From the NCBI GenBank assembly GCA_963722815.1, contig CAVROM010000001.1:1-64000 (forward strand): a DNA stretch of 64,000 nt, written 5' to 3'. Shown piece after piece: positions 7,714 to 16,689 of this stretch (positions are counted from its first letter, which is position 1; every line of letters begins with the position of its first letter). The stretch is from DASQFQ01 sp963722815 (lineage in GTDB: Bacteria > Actinomycetota > Thermoleophilia > Solirubrobacterales > Solirubrobacteraceae). Below the pieces are notes generated by a model. It searched no databases. It worked only from the letters and a program-made list of their open reading frames with translations, and was not told where the DNA came from. Made by a program: the position numbers and the translations under genes.

Positions 7714-8896
7714 CGGCGATGAAGTCGCGGACCTCGACAAGCGCGCCGGGGCGCTGCGCCGTGTCGCCGCCGTGGCGCGTCAGCCACGCGCCCGGGGCGA
7801 CGTCGCGGTGCTCCTGCCATGCGAGCAGGATCGCATGCGGATCGATCGCGTCCTCGGCCTCGCCGCCGGGGTGGATCTCGAAGTGGACGTGGGGCGGGGT
7901 GGGCTCGGCGTCGCCGGTGTTGCCGGTGAAGCCGAGGACGGTGCCGGCTTTGACCTTGCGGCCGTTCTCGGCGTCAGGGGAGAAGGCGGAGAGGTGGGCG
8001 TAGAAGAAGGCGTCGCCGGCGGCGGTGTGGAGCCACAGGCGGTTGCCGGAGATGGGCAGCGTGCCGACGCGGTGGACGGTGCCGTCGGCGACCGCGAGCA
8101 CAGGGGCGCCGAACGGGGCGAAGACGTCGTTGCCCTCATGGACGCCGGTGTCGGCGCGGGCGGCGCCGAAGTCGTCTGCGGCGGTCGCCTTGCCGTAGAC
8201 GGGGAACGTGTAGCCCTGGCCGGTGAGGCGCTTGGGGACCTTGGGGGCGCGCTTGCGCTTGGGCGGCTTCTTCTCGGGCTTGGGGGTGGCGGTCGCGGTG
8301 GGTGTCGGCGTGGCGGTGGGGGTCGCGACGACGGCGTCCTCGGCCAGGGCGGTCGCGGTGGCGACGCGGAGCTTCGTGCCCTTGGGCAGCGAGCCGTGGG
8401 CGCTGCCGAGGATCAGCGTGAGGGCGGTCTTGCCGCGGTTGACGGCGACGCTCGAGGCGTCGGAGAGGAGGTAGGCGCGGTTCTTCGTCACGTCGCCGAC
8501 ACGGCGGCCCTCGAGCGTGAGGCCGGCGACGCGGCCGGTGTGGATCGTCTTGCCGCCGGCGGCGATCGCGGTACGGCGCGCGGCGGTGGCGGTCACGAGG
8601 CCGTCGAGCAGGTCGATCTGGCGGGCGAGGCTGGAGGCGCGGGCGGCGGCGTCGCCGGCGCGCGAGGCGCGGGCCACGGTCTTCGAGGCTCCGACCTTGA
8701 CGCCGCTGACCTCCACGGTCACCGAGTCGTCGGCCTGCGCGTCGTCGCCCCGGGCTTGCAGCATCCCGAAGTCGCCCAGCGAGCCGCTCACGACCGTCGC
8801 CTGCGCTCGCGCCCGGGCAGGCGTGTCGGCGCCCGACGTCGCGGCCAGGACGGCGGCGGCGAGGAGCATGGAGAGGGCGATGAGCGCGGCGCGCAT
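7706..8896 (-). CDS. Secreted M23 metallopeptidase (peptidoglycan endopeptidase)
   Basis: A 396-residue exported zinc peptidase that should cleave peptidoglycan cross-bridges. The start at 8896 gives a clear signal peptide (MRAALIALSMLLAAAVLA). A repeat-rich middle and a TPTATPTPTATATP linker precede the M23 domain. All active-site elements are present: HEGND (zinc His and Asp, near residue 253), YAHL (catalytic His), and HVHFE near residue 336 (catalytic and zinc His). This contrasts with the degenerate M23 protein at 24279. It is followed by the PGPGW gene and is divergent from a TetR gene 73 bases away. Confidence 0.9.
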   Translation of the reverse strand: MRAALIALSMLLAAAVLAATSGADTPARARAQATVVSGSLGDFGMLQARGDDAQADDSVTVEVSGVKVGASKTVARASRAGDAAARASSLARQIDLLDGLVTATAARRTAIAAGGKTIHTGRVAGLTLEGRRVGDVTKNRAYLLSDASSVAVNRGKTALTLILGSAHGSLPKGTKLRVATATALAEDAVVATPTATPTPTATATPKPEKKPPKRKRAPKVPKRLTGQGYTFPVYGKATAADDFGAARADTGVHEGNDVFAPFGAPVLAVADGTVHRVGTLPISGNRLWLHTAAGDAFFYAHLSAFSPDAENGRKVKAGTVLGFTGNTGDAEPTPPHVHFEIHPGGEAEDAIDPHAILLAWQEHRDVAPGAWLTRHGGDTAQRPGALVEVRDFIAGD

Positions 8897-8938
8897 CCTG
8901 CGAGCCAGTGTGGCAAACGGCCGATTCCGGCCCCCGCT

Positions 8939-8956
8939 GCTGGCTGGATGGCCAGC
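8939..8956. promoter_or_regulatory. Inverted repeat between M23 and TetR genes (operator candidate)
   Basis: GCTGGC and GCCAGC are 6-bp arms around a 6-base spacer, immediately upstream of the TetR gene's TAGCAT hexamer. The place is right for TetR autoregulation and for control of the divergent peptidase gene. Confidence 0.35.
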
Positions 8957-8962
8957 TAGCAT
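8957..8962 (+). promoter_or_regulatory. -10 element of the TetR gene
   Basis: TAGCAT ends seven bases before ATG 8970; leaderless transcript predicted. Confidence 0.5.
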
Positions 8963-8969
8963 CGCGGGC

Positions 8970-9566
8970 ATGGAGGCGGCCACGCGCACGCTCAGCGGGG
9001 ACAAGGCGCAGCGGATCGTCGATGCCATGCGCGCCTCCGTCGCCAAGCGCGGCGCGGCGGGCTCGACGTTCGACCACGTGGCCCGTGAGGCCGGTGTCTC
9101 GCGCGGGCTGCTGCACTACTACTTCGGCACCAAGGAGCAGCTGCTGGTGGAGGTCGTGCGGCGCGACTCCGACATCCGGCTCGCGGCGCTCGACGCCGCG
9201 ATCGCCAGCGCCCACACCGGCGACGACCTGCTCGCCGCGCTCGTCTCCTCGCTCGAGGACCTGGTCGAGCGCGACCCGTCGTTCGTCGCGCTCCACTTCG
9301 AGCTGTTCACCTCCGCGCGCCGCACGCCGGAGATCGCGGCCGAGCTCGCCGCGCTGCACCGGCGGATCCGCGAGCACGTGGCCGAGCAGCTCCAGGCGAA
9401 GGCCCGCGAGGGCGCGATCTCGCCGACCGCGGACGCCGAGTCGGTCGTCACCGTGCTCCTCTCGCTCGCCGACGGCCTCGCGCTGCGGATGCTCGCCGAC
9501 CCCGGCCACGACTGGGGTCCCACGCTCGCAGCCGCGATGCCGGCCGCGCGGGCGCTCCTCGGGTAG
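8970..9566 (+). CDS. TetR/AcrR-family transcriptional regulator
   Basis: A 198-residue one-component repressor. The N-terminal helix-turn-helix is at about residues 30-52 (STFDHVAREAGVSRGLLHYYF, with the typical LHYYFGTKEQLL that closes the DNA-binding domain). The remaining helices form the ligand-binding and dimer domain. The ligand is unknown. The ATG at 8970 is the only start that keeps the first helix and sits seven bases behind a -10 hexamer. It is divergent from the M23 peptidase; the inverted repeat in between is a plausible operator. Confidence 0.9.
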   Translation: MEAATRTLSGDKAQRIVDAMRASVAKRGAAGSTFDHVAREAGVSRGLLHYYFGTKEQLLVEVVRRDSDIRLAALDAAIASAHTGDDLLAALVSSLEDLVERDPSFVALHFELFTSARRTPEIAAELAALHRRIREHVAEQLQAKAREGAISPTADAESVVTVLLSLADGLALRMLADPGHDWGPTLAAAMPAARALLG

Positions 9567-9573
9567 ATCCAGC

Positions 9574-9608
9574 TGCCCCTTCGGGCATCCGACCGGTGCG
9601 CCGGTCGG
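9574..9608. terminator. Double hairpin after the TetR gene
   Basis: Two adjacent perfect hairpins: TGCCC-CTTC-GGGCA at 9574-9587 and CCGACCGG-TGCG-CCGGTCGG at 9589-9608. They start eight bases after the stop codon and lack a T tract, as is common in high-GC actinobacteria. Confidence 0.6.
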
Positions 9609-9667
9609 CCCTCGTGGCTGCGCATCCGCTTCTGTGCGGGGGCGCCGCGGCCTGAGAGCGTGAGCTC

Positions 9668-10726
9668 GTGAGTCCCCCCTCCGCCCGCCCGTGGCTTGGA
9701 GTCGGTGCGGCGCTGAGCGCGCTGCCCGCCGCGGGCGGGTGTTTCTGCGCAGCGCTGGTCCTCGCGGTCGTCGCCGACTCCGACCCGGGTGCGGTCTATG
9801 AGCAGCACCGGTGGCTGGGAGCCATCGTTGCGGCAAGCGCGGTTTGCGCGTTCGTCGCGATGATGGGTTGGGCCACCCTCCGGCACGGTGGTCTCCCGGC
9901 CCCGGTGCTGCTGATAGCCCTCGCCCTGTGCGGCGCGCCGTTCCTCCTCCCGCGCGGACTGGTCCTGCCGGGGGCCGCGCTCGCGGTCGCCGGCTGCGCG
10001 GCCCTGGCAACGGCGGGTCTGCTGCACCCGCCGGGCAACCCCGACGGCACGCGCCTGCTGACCGGGGCGCTGACCGGCGCCGCCGTCGTGCTCGCGATCA
10101 GCCAGGCGATCGGCGTCGCCGCGACCGGCGCGACCGCGGCCCCGCGAGCGCGCGTCCTCGCCGACACTCCCCACTCCTCTCACCTCAAGCCGGAGCGCAC
10201 GGAACGCGCCCCGGCCCGGGACAAGCCGGGGCGCACGGAGCGCGCCCCGGCCCGGGAGAAGCCCGCTTCCGTCGCGTCTGACAAGTCCGCGGTCGAGGGC
10301 CCCGTCATCGAGCTGAAGGAGCCGGCCGTCGCCACCGCCCCGCCCGCCGCGGCTCCCGAGCCCGATCCCGTCGTCGCGGCCGCCGCGCGCGGCTTCGTCC
10401 TCGACTACTACGCCGCGCTCGACGGCAAGGACTTCGCCGCCGCGTGGCGGATGCTCTCCCCCGAGGTCCAGCGGGCGTTCGGCGGCTTCTCCGCCTGGCG
10501 CAAGGGCTACGCGCGCACCGTCTCCAACGCGCCGGAAGGGGTCACCGTCATCCCTGCGGTCACCGGCGCGGCCGTCGGGCTCACGCTCCGGGCGGGGGAT
10601 CGCGGCGCGTGCGGGCGGATCGCCGAGCGCCGCTTCGCGGTGACCTGGCGGCTCGCCCGCACGTCCGCGGGCTGGCGCGCGACGGACGCGAGCGCGCGCA
10701 AGCTCAGCGGCCCAGAGCCCTGCTGA
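9668..10726 (+). CDS. Membrane protein with C-terminal NTF2-like domain, unknown
   Basis: A 352-residue protein with about four N-terminal membrane helices (residues 8-160), a low-complexity linker, and a soluble C-terminal domain from about residue 240 that begins AARGFVLDYYAALDGKDFAAAW, the look of an NTF2/SnoaL-like fold. The linker contains an exact-length 12-residue duplication (PERTERAPARDK, then PGRTERAPAREK), encoded by a 36-bp tandem repeat at 10191-10262. Start GTG 9668. The ligand or role is unknown. It sits between two transcription units, after a double hairpin. Confidence 0.72.
   Translation: MSPPSARPWLGVGAALSALPAAGGCFCAALVLAVVADSDPGAVYEQHRWLGAIVAASAVCAFVAMMGWATLRHGGLPAPVLLIALALCGAPFLLPRGLVLPGAALAVAGCAALATAGLLHPPGNPDGTRLLTGALTGAAVVLAISQAIGVAATGATAAPRARVLADTPHSSHLKPERTERAPARDKPGRTERAPAREKPASVASDKSAVEGPVIELKEPAVATAPPAAAPEPDPVVAAAARGFVLDYYAALDGKDFAAAWRMLSPEVQRAFGGFSAWRKGYARTVSNAPEGVTVIPAVTGAAVGLTLRAGDRGACGRIAERRFAVTWRLARTSAGWRATDASARKLSGPEPC
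10191..10262 (+). repeat. 36-bp tandem duplication inside a linker
   Basis: Two 36-bp units differing at a few positions encode two copies of a 12-residue Arg/Pro/Ala-rich linker. In-frame slippage in a disordered region is the simplest origin. Confidence 0.7.
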
Positions 10727-10737
10727 GCGCCGCCGTC

Positions 10738-10743
10738 TAGCCT
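10738..10743 (+). promoter_or_regulatory. -10 element of the DUF2993 gene
   Basis: TAGCCT ends nine bases before ATG 10753. Confidence 0.45.
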
Positions 10744-10752
10744 CAGCCGCTG

Positions 10753-11400
10753 ATGCTGCGCGGCGCGCTCGCCTTTATCGGCCTGGCCGTGGCCGCCCTC
10801 GTCGGCGGCCAGCTCGCACTGCCGCGGCTCGCCGAGCGCCGCATCACCTCCGACCTCTCGAAGTCCGGCCACGTCACGCACGTCAGCGTCGAGGCCGTCC
10901 CCGCGATCAAGCTGCTGTTCAAGCGCGCCGACCGCGTCGAGGTCGAGATGAGCGAGGTGCGCGCCGGCACCACCGGGAAGCTCGTCAAGCTCCTGCGCCG
11001 CACCGGCGAGACGAAGGAGCTGAAGGCGAGCGCCGAGCTCGTCACGCTCGGCCCGCTTCGCCTCCACGACGCCTCCCTCACCAAGCACCACGACGAGCTC
11101 AGCGGCCAAGCCACCGTCAGCGCGCAGGAGCTCGCCGCCGCGCTGCCCTCGCAGCTCCGCCTGCGCCCGGTCGAGGACCCGTCGGGCGAGCTCGTGCTCG
11201 AGGGCTCGGTCGGCCCGATCTCCGCCCGTGCCCGCCTGACCGCCCGCGACGGCGCGCTGATCGTCGCGCCCGAGGGGCTGCTCGGCGGCCTCGGATCGCT
11301 CACGGTCTTCAAGGACAGCCGCGTGAAGGTGACGGACGTCGGCGCGACGCCCGGCCCGAAGGGCATCACCGTCACCGCCTCGGGCACGCTGGCGGACTAG
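10753..11400 (+). CDS. DUF2993 (LmeA-like) lipid-binding protein
   Basis: A 215-residue protein with an N-terminal signal or anchor (LAFIGLAVAALVGGQLALP), followed by RLAERRITSDLSK and a beta-rich body, the layout of DUF2993. Members such as mycobacterial LmeA bind phospholipid in the periplasm and affect envelope glycolipids; whether that holds here is inference. The interior contains alternating beta strands ending in VTASGTLAD. The gene is leaderless by its -10 position and converges on the oxidase gene 37 bases away. Confidence 0.75.
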   Translation: MLRGALAFIGLAVAALVGGQLALPRLAERRITSDLSKSGHVTHVSVEAVPAIKLLFKRADRVEVEMSEVRAGTTGKLVKLLRRTGETKELKASAELVTLGPLRLHDASLTKHHDELSGQATVSAQELAAALPSQLRLRPVEDPSGELVLEGSVGPISARARLTARDGALIVAPEGLLGGLGSLTVFKDSRVKVTDVGATPGPKGITVTASGTLAD

Positions 11401-11437
11401 CCGGCGAACCGACCTTCCCGGCCGGCTCGGGCTCCGA

Positions 11438-12700
11438 CTACGCGCCGAAGATGCCGCGCGCCGACCACAGCGTGCGCAGCGCGCCGCGCGGCCGCAACCG
11501 CCCGGTCGCCATCGCCCGCCGCGGGTCGAGCCGTCCGCCGACGACGTCGACGAAGTCCTCGTAGCGCGCGCGGAACACGATGTCCGGCGCCTCGACCCGC
11601 CCGGGCGCCACGGCGGTGGAGCCGTTGTCGAGCCGCATGTGCCATGCGTCGGCGTCGGTGAAGTCCCACTGCACCGTCAGCGGCCCTTCGGGCGCGGTGC
11701 GGAAGTCGACGCCCCGCCGCACGGTGTCGAACAGCAGCGCCATCGTCTCCGCGTCGCGCGCCGGCGGCCCGTTCTTCTGGCCCAGGATCCCCGACTGCAG
11801 CAGCGCCATCCCGCGCAGCGCGCGCACGCGCGGCGGCAGGTCGATCGGGTAGGGGACCGGCCCGGGCAGGTCCTCGAGCGGCAGGCCGGCGGCGCGCAGC
11901 TTCGACTCGAACGACTTCGCGCCCTCCTCGTAGATCTCCTCGAGGGTGAAGCCGAAGCACTCGGAGTAGCTCCGGTCCCAGCCCGGAGGGGCGAACACGC
12001 CGATCGTGAACGGGAGCACGTCGCGCAACAGGTCGGCGACCGCCTCGGGCACCTCGGGATCCTCGAGCGCGAGGTCGCGCAGCAGCTTCACGCCGAAGCC
12101 GATGTGCCGCTGCTCGTCCTGCGACACGTTGTGCATCCCCGCGCTGAACGCGGGGAGCAGGCCGTCGCGCGTCAGGTACGCCTCGATGAAGTGCTGCCCC
12201 GGCTGGGCGAGCGTCGCCTCGACGATGACGTGGTACATCGTCACCGCCTGCGCGAGCTTGGTCCGCGAGCGGTCGCGCCGCAGCTCGGCGGTCACGCGGT
12301 CGAGGTGCTCGAACGTCTTGACGAAGCCGTAGGTCAGCTCGCCCCGGGTCGCCTCCAGCCCGCCGGATACCGACCCGTCGCCGGCGCCCACCACCTCGTG
12401 CATGAAGCGCTTGAAGAAGACGGCGTGGCGCGCCTCGTCGACCTGCTGGGTGGCGAGGAAGTACTTCTGCTCTTCGCGCGGCGCGGCGTCGATGAACGGC
12501 GACAGGTTGTCGGCCACCGAGTCCTCGCCGTGGAAGAACATCGAGTAGTTCCACAGCGCCGCGCGGCGCTGGATGTCCGTGAACGTCTTGTGCCAGTCCA
12601 CGCGATCCTGCGCGAAGTCGTACTCCGTCGCGCGCCAGTGGCCCTTCTCCCAACGCGCGTAGAGATCCTCGTAGGAGATGCGGTCGGCGGCCACCGCCAT
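11438..12700 (-). CDS. R2-like di-metal oxidase fused to an SCP2-like domain
   Basis: A 420-residue protein. The first 300 residues are a ferritin-like helical bundle of the ribonucleotide reductase R2/R2lox group: the carboxylate-His ligands are visible as HGED, QQVDEARHAVFF (ExxH), VIVEAT and SQDEQRHIGFG (ExxH). The last 110 residues (from about MALLFDTVRRGVDF) resemble a sterol-carrier-protein-2 fold, ending DPRRAMATGRLRPRGAL. R2-like ligand-binding oxidases are thought to oxidise a lipid-like ligand; an SCP2 tail fits a hydrophobic substrate. Longer upstream starts are excluded because they run into the divergent exchanger gene. It shares a 24-bp promoter region with that gene. Confidence 0.82.
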   Translation of the reverse strand: MAVAADRISYEDLYARWEKGHWRATEYDFAQDRVDWHKTFTDIQRRAALWNYSMFFHGEDSVADNLSPFIDAAPREEQKYFLATQQVDEARHAVFFKRFMHEVVGAGDGSVSGGLEATRGELTYGFVKTFEHLDRVTAELRRDRSRTKLAQAVTMYHVIVEATLAQPGQHFIEAYLTRDGLLPAFSAGMHNVSQDEQRHIGFGVKLLRDLALEDPEVPEAVADLLRDVLPFTIGVFAPPGWDRSYSECFGFTLEEIYEEGAKSFESKLRAAGLPLEDLPGPVPYPIDLPPRVRALRGMALLQSGILGQKNGPPARDAETMALLFDTVRRGVDFRTAPEGPLTVQWDFTDADAWHMRLDNGSTAVAPGRVEAPDIVFRARYEDFVDVVGGRLDPRRAMATGRLRPRGALRTLWSARGIFGA

Positions 12701-12708
12701 GCAGATGA

Positions 12709-12718
12709 ACGCTAGCGT
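12709..12718. promoter_or_regulatory. Bidirectional promoter: fused -10 hexamers (ACGCTAGCGT)
   Basis: A perfect 10-bp palindrome gives TAGCGT on both strands sharing one TA. It is six bases from ATG 12725 (+) and eight bases from ATG 12700 (-), so both genes would be leaderless and the whole intergenic region is 24 bp. Confidence 0.65.
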
Positions 12719-12724
12719 GCGCGG

Positions 12725-13798
12725 ATGCTCGCCGCCTTCAGTCCACGCCAGCGCGTCGGGCTCGCCCTCGTGGCCTTCGCCACCGCGCTCGGCGGCGCGC
12801 TCTACTACGCCGGCGTCGACGGGCTGATCGTCTTCCCGTTCGTGACGGTCGCCCTCGCCGGGCTGGCGTGGCTCGTCGCGCTCGGCACCGACGCGCTGGG
12901 CAACCACGTCGGCCCCGGGCTGACCGGCGTGCTGCAGTCGACGCTCGGCAACCTGCCAGAGCTGTTCGTCGTCATCTTCGCGCTGAAGGCGGGCGAGGTC
13001 GTGGTCGCTCAGACGAGCATCCTCGGCAGCCTGTTCGCCAACGCGCTGCTCGTGCTCGGGCTCGTGATCATCGCCGGCGCGCGGGCGAGCGAGGGCAGCG
13101 TCATGCGCTTCCACCCGCGGCTGCCGAACGACACCGCGACCCTGCTCCTGCTCGCCTCGTTCCTGATCGTGCTGCTCGGGCTGTCGGTGTCCTCGGGCGA
13201 CAAGGCGGCGGAGCACCAGGTGGAGATCTCCGCGGTCGGCGCGGTCGTGCTGCTGGCCGTGTACGCGATCTGGCTGTTCTCCTACCTGCGCGCCGACATC
13301 CAGCGGCCCGAAACGGCCGAGGAGGAGGGCCACGCGCCCCCGCTCTCGCTGCGCGCGACGCTCGTCCTGCTCGCGATCGCCGGTGTCGGGGCGGCGTTCG
13401 TGTCCGACTGGTTCGTCGCCTCGCTCAACCCGGCGATCTCTGCACTCCATCTCTCGAAGGCGTTCGCGGGCATCGTGATCGTGGCGATCGCCGGCAACGC
13501 GGTCGAGAACGTGGCCGGCATCTCGCTCGCCGCCAAGGGCAAGATGGACGACGCGATCTCGGTGGTGAAGAACTCGGTCGCCCAGATCGCCGCGTTCCTG
13601 TTCCCCGCGCTGGTGCTGATCTCGCTGCTGTTCAAATCGCACCTGACGTTCGTGCTCGACCCCGTCTACATCGGCGCGGTGCTGCTCACCGCGCTCTCGG
13701 TCTGGCAGGTCACCGGCGACGGCGAGGCGACGATCCCCGAGGGCGCCGCGCTGATCGGCATCTACCTGATGCTCGCCTTCCTGACGTTCTACGAGTGA
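12725..13798 (+). CDS. Ca2+/H+ antiporter of the CaCA family
   Basis: A 357-residue integral membrane exchanger. It has the two inverted alpha-repeats of the CaCA superfamily: LGNLPELFVVIFALKAGE near residue 78 and AGNAVENVAGISLAAKGK near 260, both with the GNxxE core whose glutamates bind Ca2+. About eleven hydrophobic segments are visible. Members export Ca2+ (or other cations) against protons. It is divergent from the R2-like oxidase through a 24-bp shared promoter, implying co-expression of ion export and an oxidase. Confidence 0.9.
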   Translation: MLAAFSPRQRVGLALVAFATALGGALYYAGVDGLIVFPFVTVALAGLAWLVALGTDALGNHVGPGLTGVLQSTLGNLPELFVVIFALKAGEVVVAQTSILGSLFANALLVLGLVIIAGARASEGSVMRFHPRLPNDTATLLLLASFLIVLLGLSVSSGDKAAEHQVEISAVGAVVLLAVYAIWLFSYLRADIQRPETAEEEGHAPPLSLRATLVLLAIAGVGAAFVSDWFVASLNPAISALHLSKAFAGIVIVAIAGNAVENVAGISLAAKGKMDDAISVVKNSVAQIAAFLFPALVLISLLFKSHLTFVLDPVYIGAVLLTALSVWQVTGDGEATIPEGAALIGIYLMLAFLTFYE

Positions 13799-13802
13799 GG
13801 CT

Positions 13803-15282
13803 CTAGCCGACGGTCCAGCCGTGGACCGGCTCGTTGGCGTGCATGAGGTCGCGGTAGCGGACCGTCATCTCGCGCAGCGCCTGCTCGCGCTCGAGCCCCT
13901 GGTCGTCGTAGAGCCGGTGGAACGTCTCGGCCTGCCAGGTGGCGCCGTTGCGGTGCGTGGTGCAGCGCGCCTCGATGATGCCGAGCAGGCGGTCGCGGTC
14001 GGCGGCGGAGACCTCGAGCCGCTCGAGCCCCTGGTGGGCGAGCGGGAGCAGCCGCCGCAGCACGAGCTCTGACGCCGGAACCTCGCCGAGCCCGGGCCAG
14101 AACACGTTGGCCTCGATCCCGTCGCGCGCGCCGGCGTGGAAGTTCTCCTCGGCGGCGGAGAACGACATCCGCGACCAGATCGGGCGGTCCTCCTCGGCCA
14201 GCGTCTTGACGAGGCCGTAGTAGAAGGCGGCGTTGGCGAGCGTGTCGACCACGGTCGGGCCGGCGGGGAGCACGCGGTTCTCGACCCGCAGGTGCGGCTT
14301 GCCGCGGACGACGTCGTAGACCGGCCGGTTCCAGCGGTAGATCGTGCCGTTGTGGAGGCGCAGCTCGGCGAGCTCCGGGACCCCGCCGGCGTCGAGCACC
14401 TCGACCGGGTCCTCCGGCTCGCACACCGGCAGCAGCGCGGGGAAGAACGTGACGTTCTCCTCGAACAGGTCGAAGATCGAGGTGATCCAGCGCTCGCCGA
14501 ACCACACGCGCGGGCGCACGCCCTGGGCCTTGAGCTCGTCCGGCCGGGTGTCGGTGGCCTGCTCGAAGAGCGCGATCCGCGTCTCCCGCCACAGCTCGCG
14601 GCCGAAGAAGAACGGCGAGTTCGCGCCGACCGCGAGCTGGACGCCGGCGATCGCCTGCGCGGCGTTCCAGATCGTGGCGAAGCGCTCGGGGTCGACCTGC
14701 TGGTGCAGCTGCACGCTCGTGCACGCGGCCTCCGGCGCGATCGTGTCGGCGAACGTGCTCAGCCGCTCCTGGCCGGTGATCGAGATCTGCAGATCCTCCC
14801 CGCGGGCGGCGAAGATCTGCTCGTTGAGCAGGCGGTAGCGCGGGTTGGCGCTCAGCGCGTCGCCGTTGAGGTGCTGGTCGGTGATCGTCGGCAGGATCCC
14901 CACGAGCATCATGTGCGCGCCGACGCCGCGCGACTTGTCCTCGGCGTTGTTGAGGCTGTCGCGGACCTGCTGCTCGAGGCCGGAGAAGACGTCGCCGGCT
15001 GAGCAGCTTCGGCGGGATGTTGATCTCGACGTTGAACTGCGCGAGCTCGGTGGTGAAGTCGTTGTCGGCGATCGCCTCCAGCACCGTGGCGTTGAGCATC
15101 GCCGGGTCGCCCGCCTCGTCGGTCAGGTTGAGCTCGATCTCGAGCCCCATGCTGCGCAGCTCCGGGTCGAAGCGCGCCTCGGAGAGCATGCGAGCGAACA
15201 CGTCGAGGCACGCCCGCACCTTCTGCCGGTAGCGCTGACGGTCCTCTCGGCTGAAGACCTTGGCGGCGATGTCCTCGCCCAT
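13803..15282 (-). CDS. Glutamate-cysteine ligase family protein (GCS2), frameshifted
   Basis: About 492 residues, close to the actinobacterial GCS2 proteins that contain MGLEIELNL and EINIPP near the N-terminus and LLPAGPTVVD-like sequence later. Here MGLEIELNLTDEAGDPAMLN, FNVEINIPPKLL, GANSPFFFGRELWRE, LRLHNGTIYRWNRPVYD and RVENRVLPAGPT are visible. The family ligates glutamate to an amino compound using ATP; cysteine is the usual annotation but the true substrate in mycothiol-type bacteria is uncertain. A one-base insertion near 15000 shifts the frame right after INIPPKLLS. ATG 15282 is a good start. It converges with the Ca2+ exchanger gene. Confidence 0.85.
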
Positions 15283-15313
15283 GTGGAGCGGAACGTACCC
15301 GGTCTGGCGCGGG

Positions 15314-16655
15314 TCAGGCCAGCTTCGGGGAGGTCCAGGGCGCGGTGAGGCGCGCGTGGAGCTCGTCCGGGAGCGCGGAGATGGCGATCCGCTCCTGGGT
15401 CAGGGTGTCGCGGTCGCGGAGGGTGACGGTGTCGTCCTCGAGCGTCTGGTGGTCGACGGTGACGCCGTAGGGCGTGCCGATCTCGTCCTGGCGGCGGTAG
15501 CGCTTGCCGATCGAGCCGCCCTCGTCGTACTCGCTCTGGAGGCCGGCGCGCTTGAGCGTCGCGTGGATCTCCCGAGCGCGCTCCGGGTGGCCCTCCTTGC
15601 GCAGCAGCGGGAGTACCGCGACCTTCACCGGCGCGAGCGTGGGGTGGAGCTTGAGCACGGTGCGGGTATCGCCGCCGATGTCGTCCTCGTCGTAGGCGTC
15701 GCACAGGAACGCGAGCATGGAGCGGCCGACGCCGGCGGCCGGCTCGATCACGTGCGGGACGTAGCGCTCGCCGGACTGCTGGTCGAAGTACTCGAGCTTC
15801 TCGCCGCAGTACTCCGCGTGCTGCTTGAGGTCGAAGTCGCCGCGGTTGGCGATCCCCTCGAGCTCGGACCAGCCGATCGGGTACAGGTACTCGACGTCGC
15901 TGGTGGCCGAGGAGTAGTGCGACAGCTCGTCGGCGTCATGCGGGCGCAGCTTCAGGTGGTCGGGGCGGATGCCGAGCCCGGTGTACCACTCCATCCGCGC
16001 CTGCCAGCCAGTGCTCGTGCCACTGCGCGGCCTCGGCGGGCGGGACGAAGAACTCCATCTCCATCTGCTCGAACTCGAGCGTGCGGAAGATGAAGTTGCC
16101 GGGCGTGATCTCGTTGCGGAACGACTTGCCGACCTGCGCGATCCCGAACGGCGGCTTGCGGCGCGCGAACTGGAGCACGTTCTTGAAGTTGAGGAAGATG
16201 CCCTGGGCCGTCTCGGGGCGCAGGAAGACGGTCAAGCCCGCCTCCGCCACGGGCCCGATCGTGGTCTGGAACATCAGGTTGAACTCGCGCGCCTCGGTGA
16301 GGTCGCACTCCGGCGTCTCGCCCGGGTGCTTGGAGGGCTTGCGCCCGCACGGCAGCTCGGCGAGGTGGTCGGCGCGGAAGCGCTGGCCGCACGTCTTGCA
16401 GTCCACGAGCGGGTCGGTGAAGCCCGCGAGGTGGCCCGAGGCCTCCCACGTGCGCGGGTGCTGGATGATCGCCGAGTCGAGCGCGACGATGTCGTCGCGC
16501 TCCTGGATCATCGCCTTCCACCACGCGTTGACCACGTTGTTCTTGAGCAGCACGCCGTAGTGGCCGTAGTCGTACGTGTTGGCGATGCCGCCGTAGATGT
16601 CCGACGCGGCGAAGATGAAGCCGCGGCGCTTGCACAGCGCCACGACCTTGTCCAT
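15314..16655 (-). CDS. glyS: Glycyl-tRNA synthetase (dimeric, class II), frameshifted
   Basis: About 446 residues, the size of the single-chain alpha2 enzyme that charges tRNA-Gly. GFIFAASDIYGGIANTYDYG opens the catalytic core, FLRPETAQGIFLNF and FEQMEMEFFVPP are class II motif regions, and the C-terminal anticodon domain contains KVAVLPLLRKEGH and GGSIGKRYRRQDEIGTPY. A zinc-binding pair CKTCGQRF is present. The frame shifts once near 16005, between EHWLA and RMEWYTGLGI; this gene is essential, so the shift is probably a sequence error. ATG 16655 is chosen because GAGGA lies about nine bases upstream. Confidence 0.93.
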
Positions 16656-16689
16656 GGTCACGAGTTCCTCGGGCACGCGGCCCGGGAGT

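Noticed and set aside
12701..13642. Long N-terminal extension of the R2-like oxidase gene across the Ca2+ exchanger.
   Set aside because: It is antisense to the conserved exchanger; ATG 12700 with a -10 eight bases upstream is sufficient.
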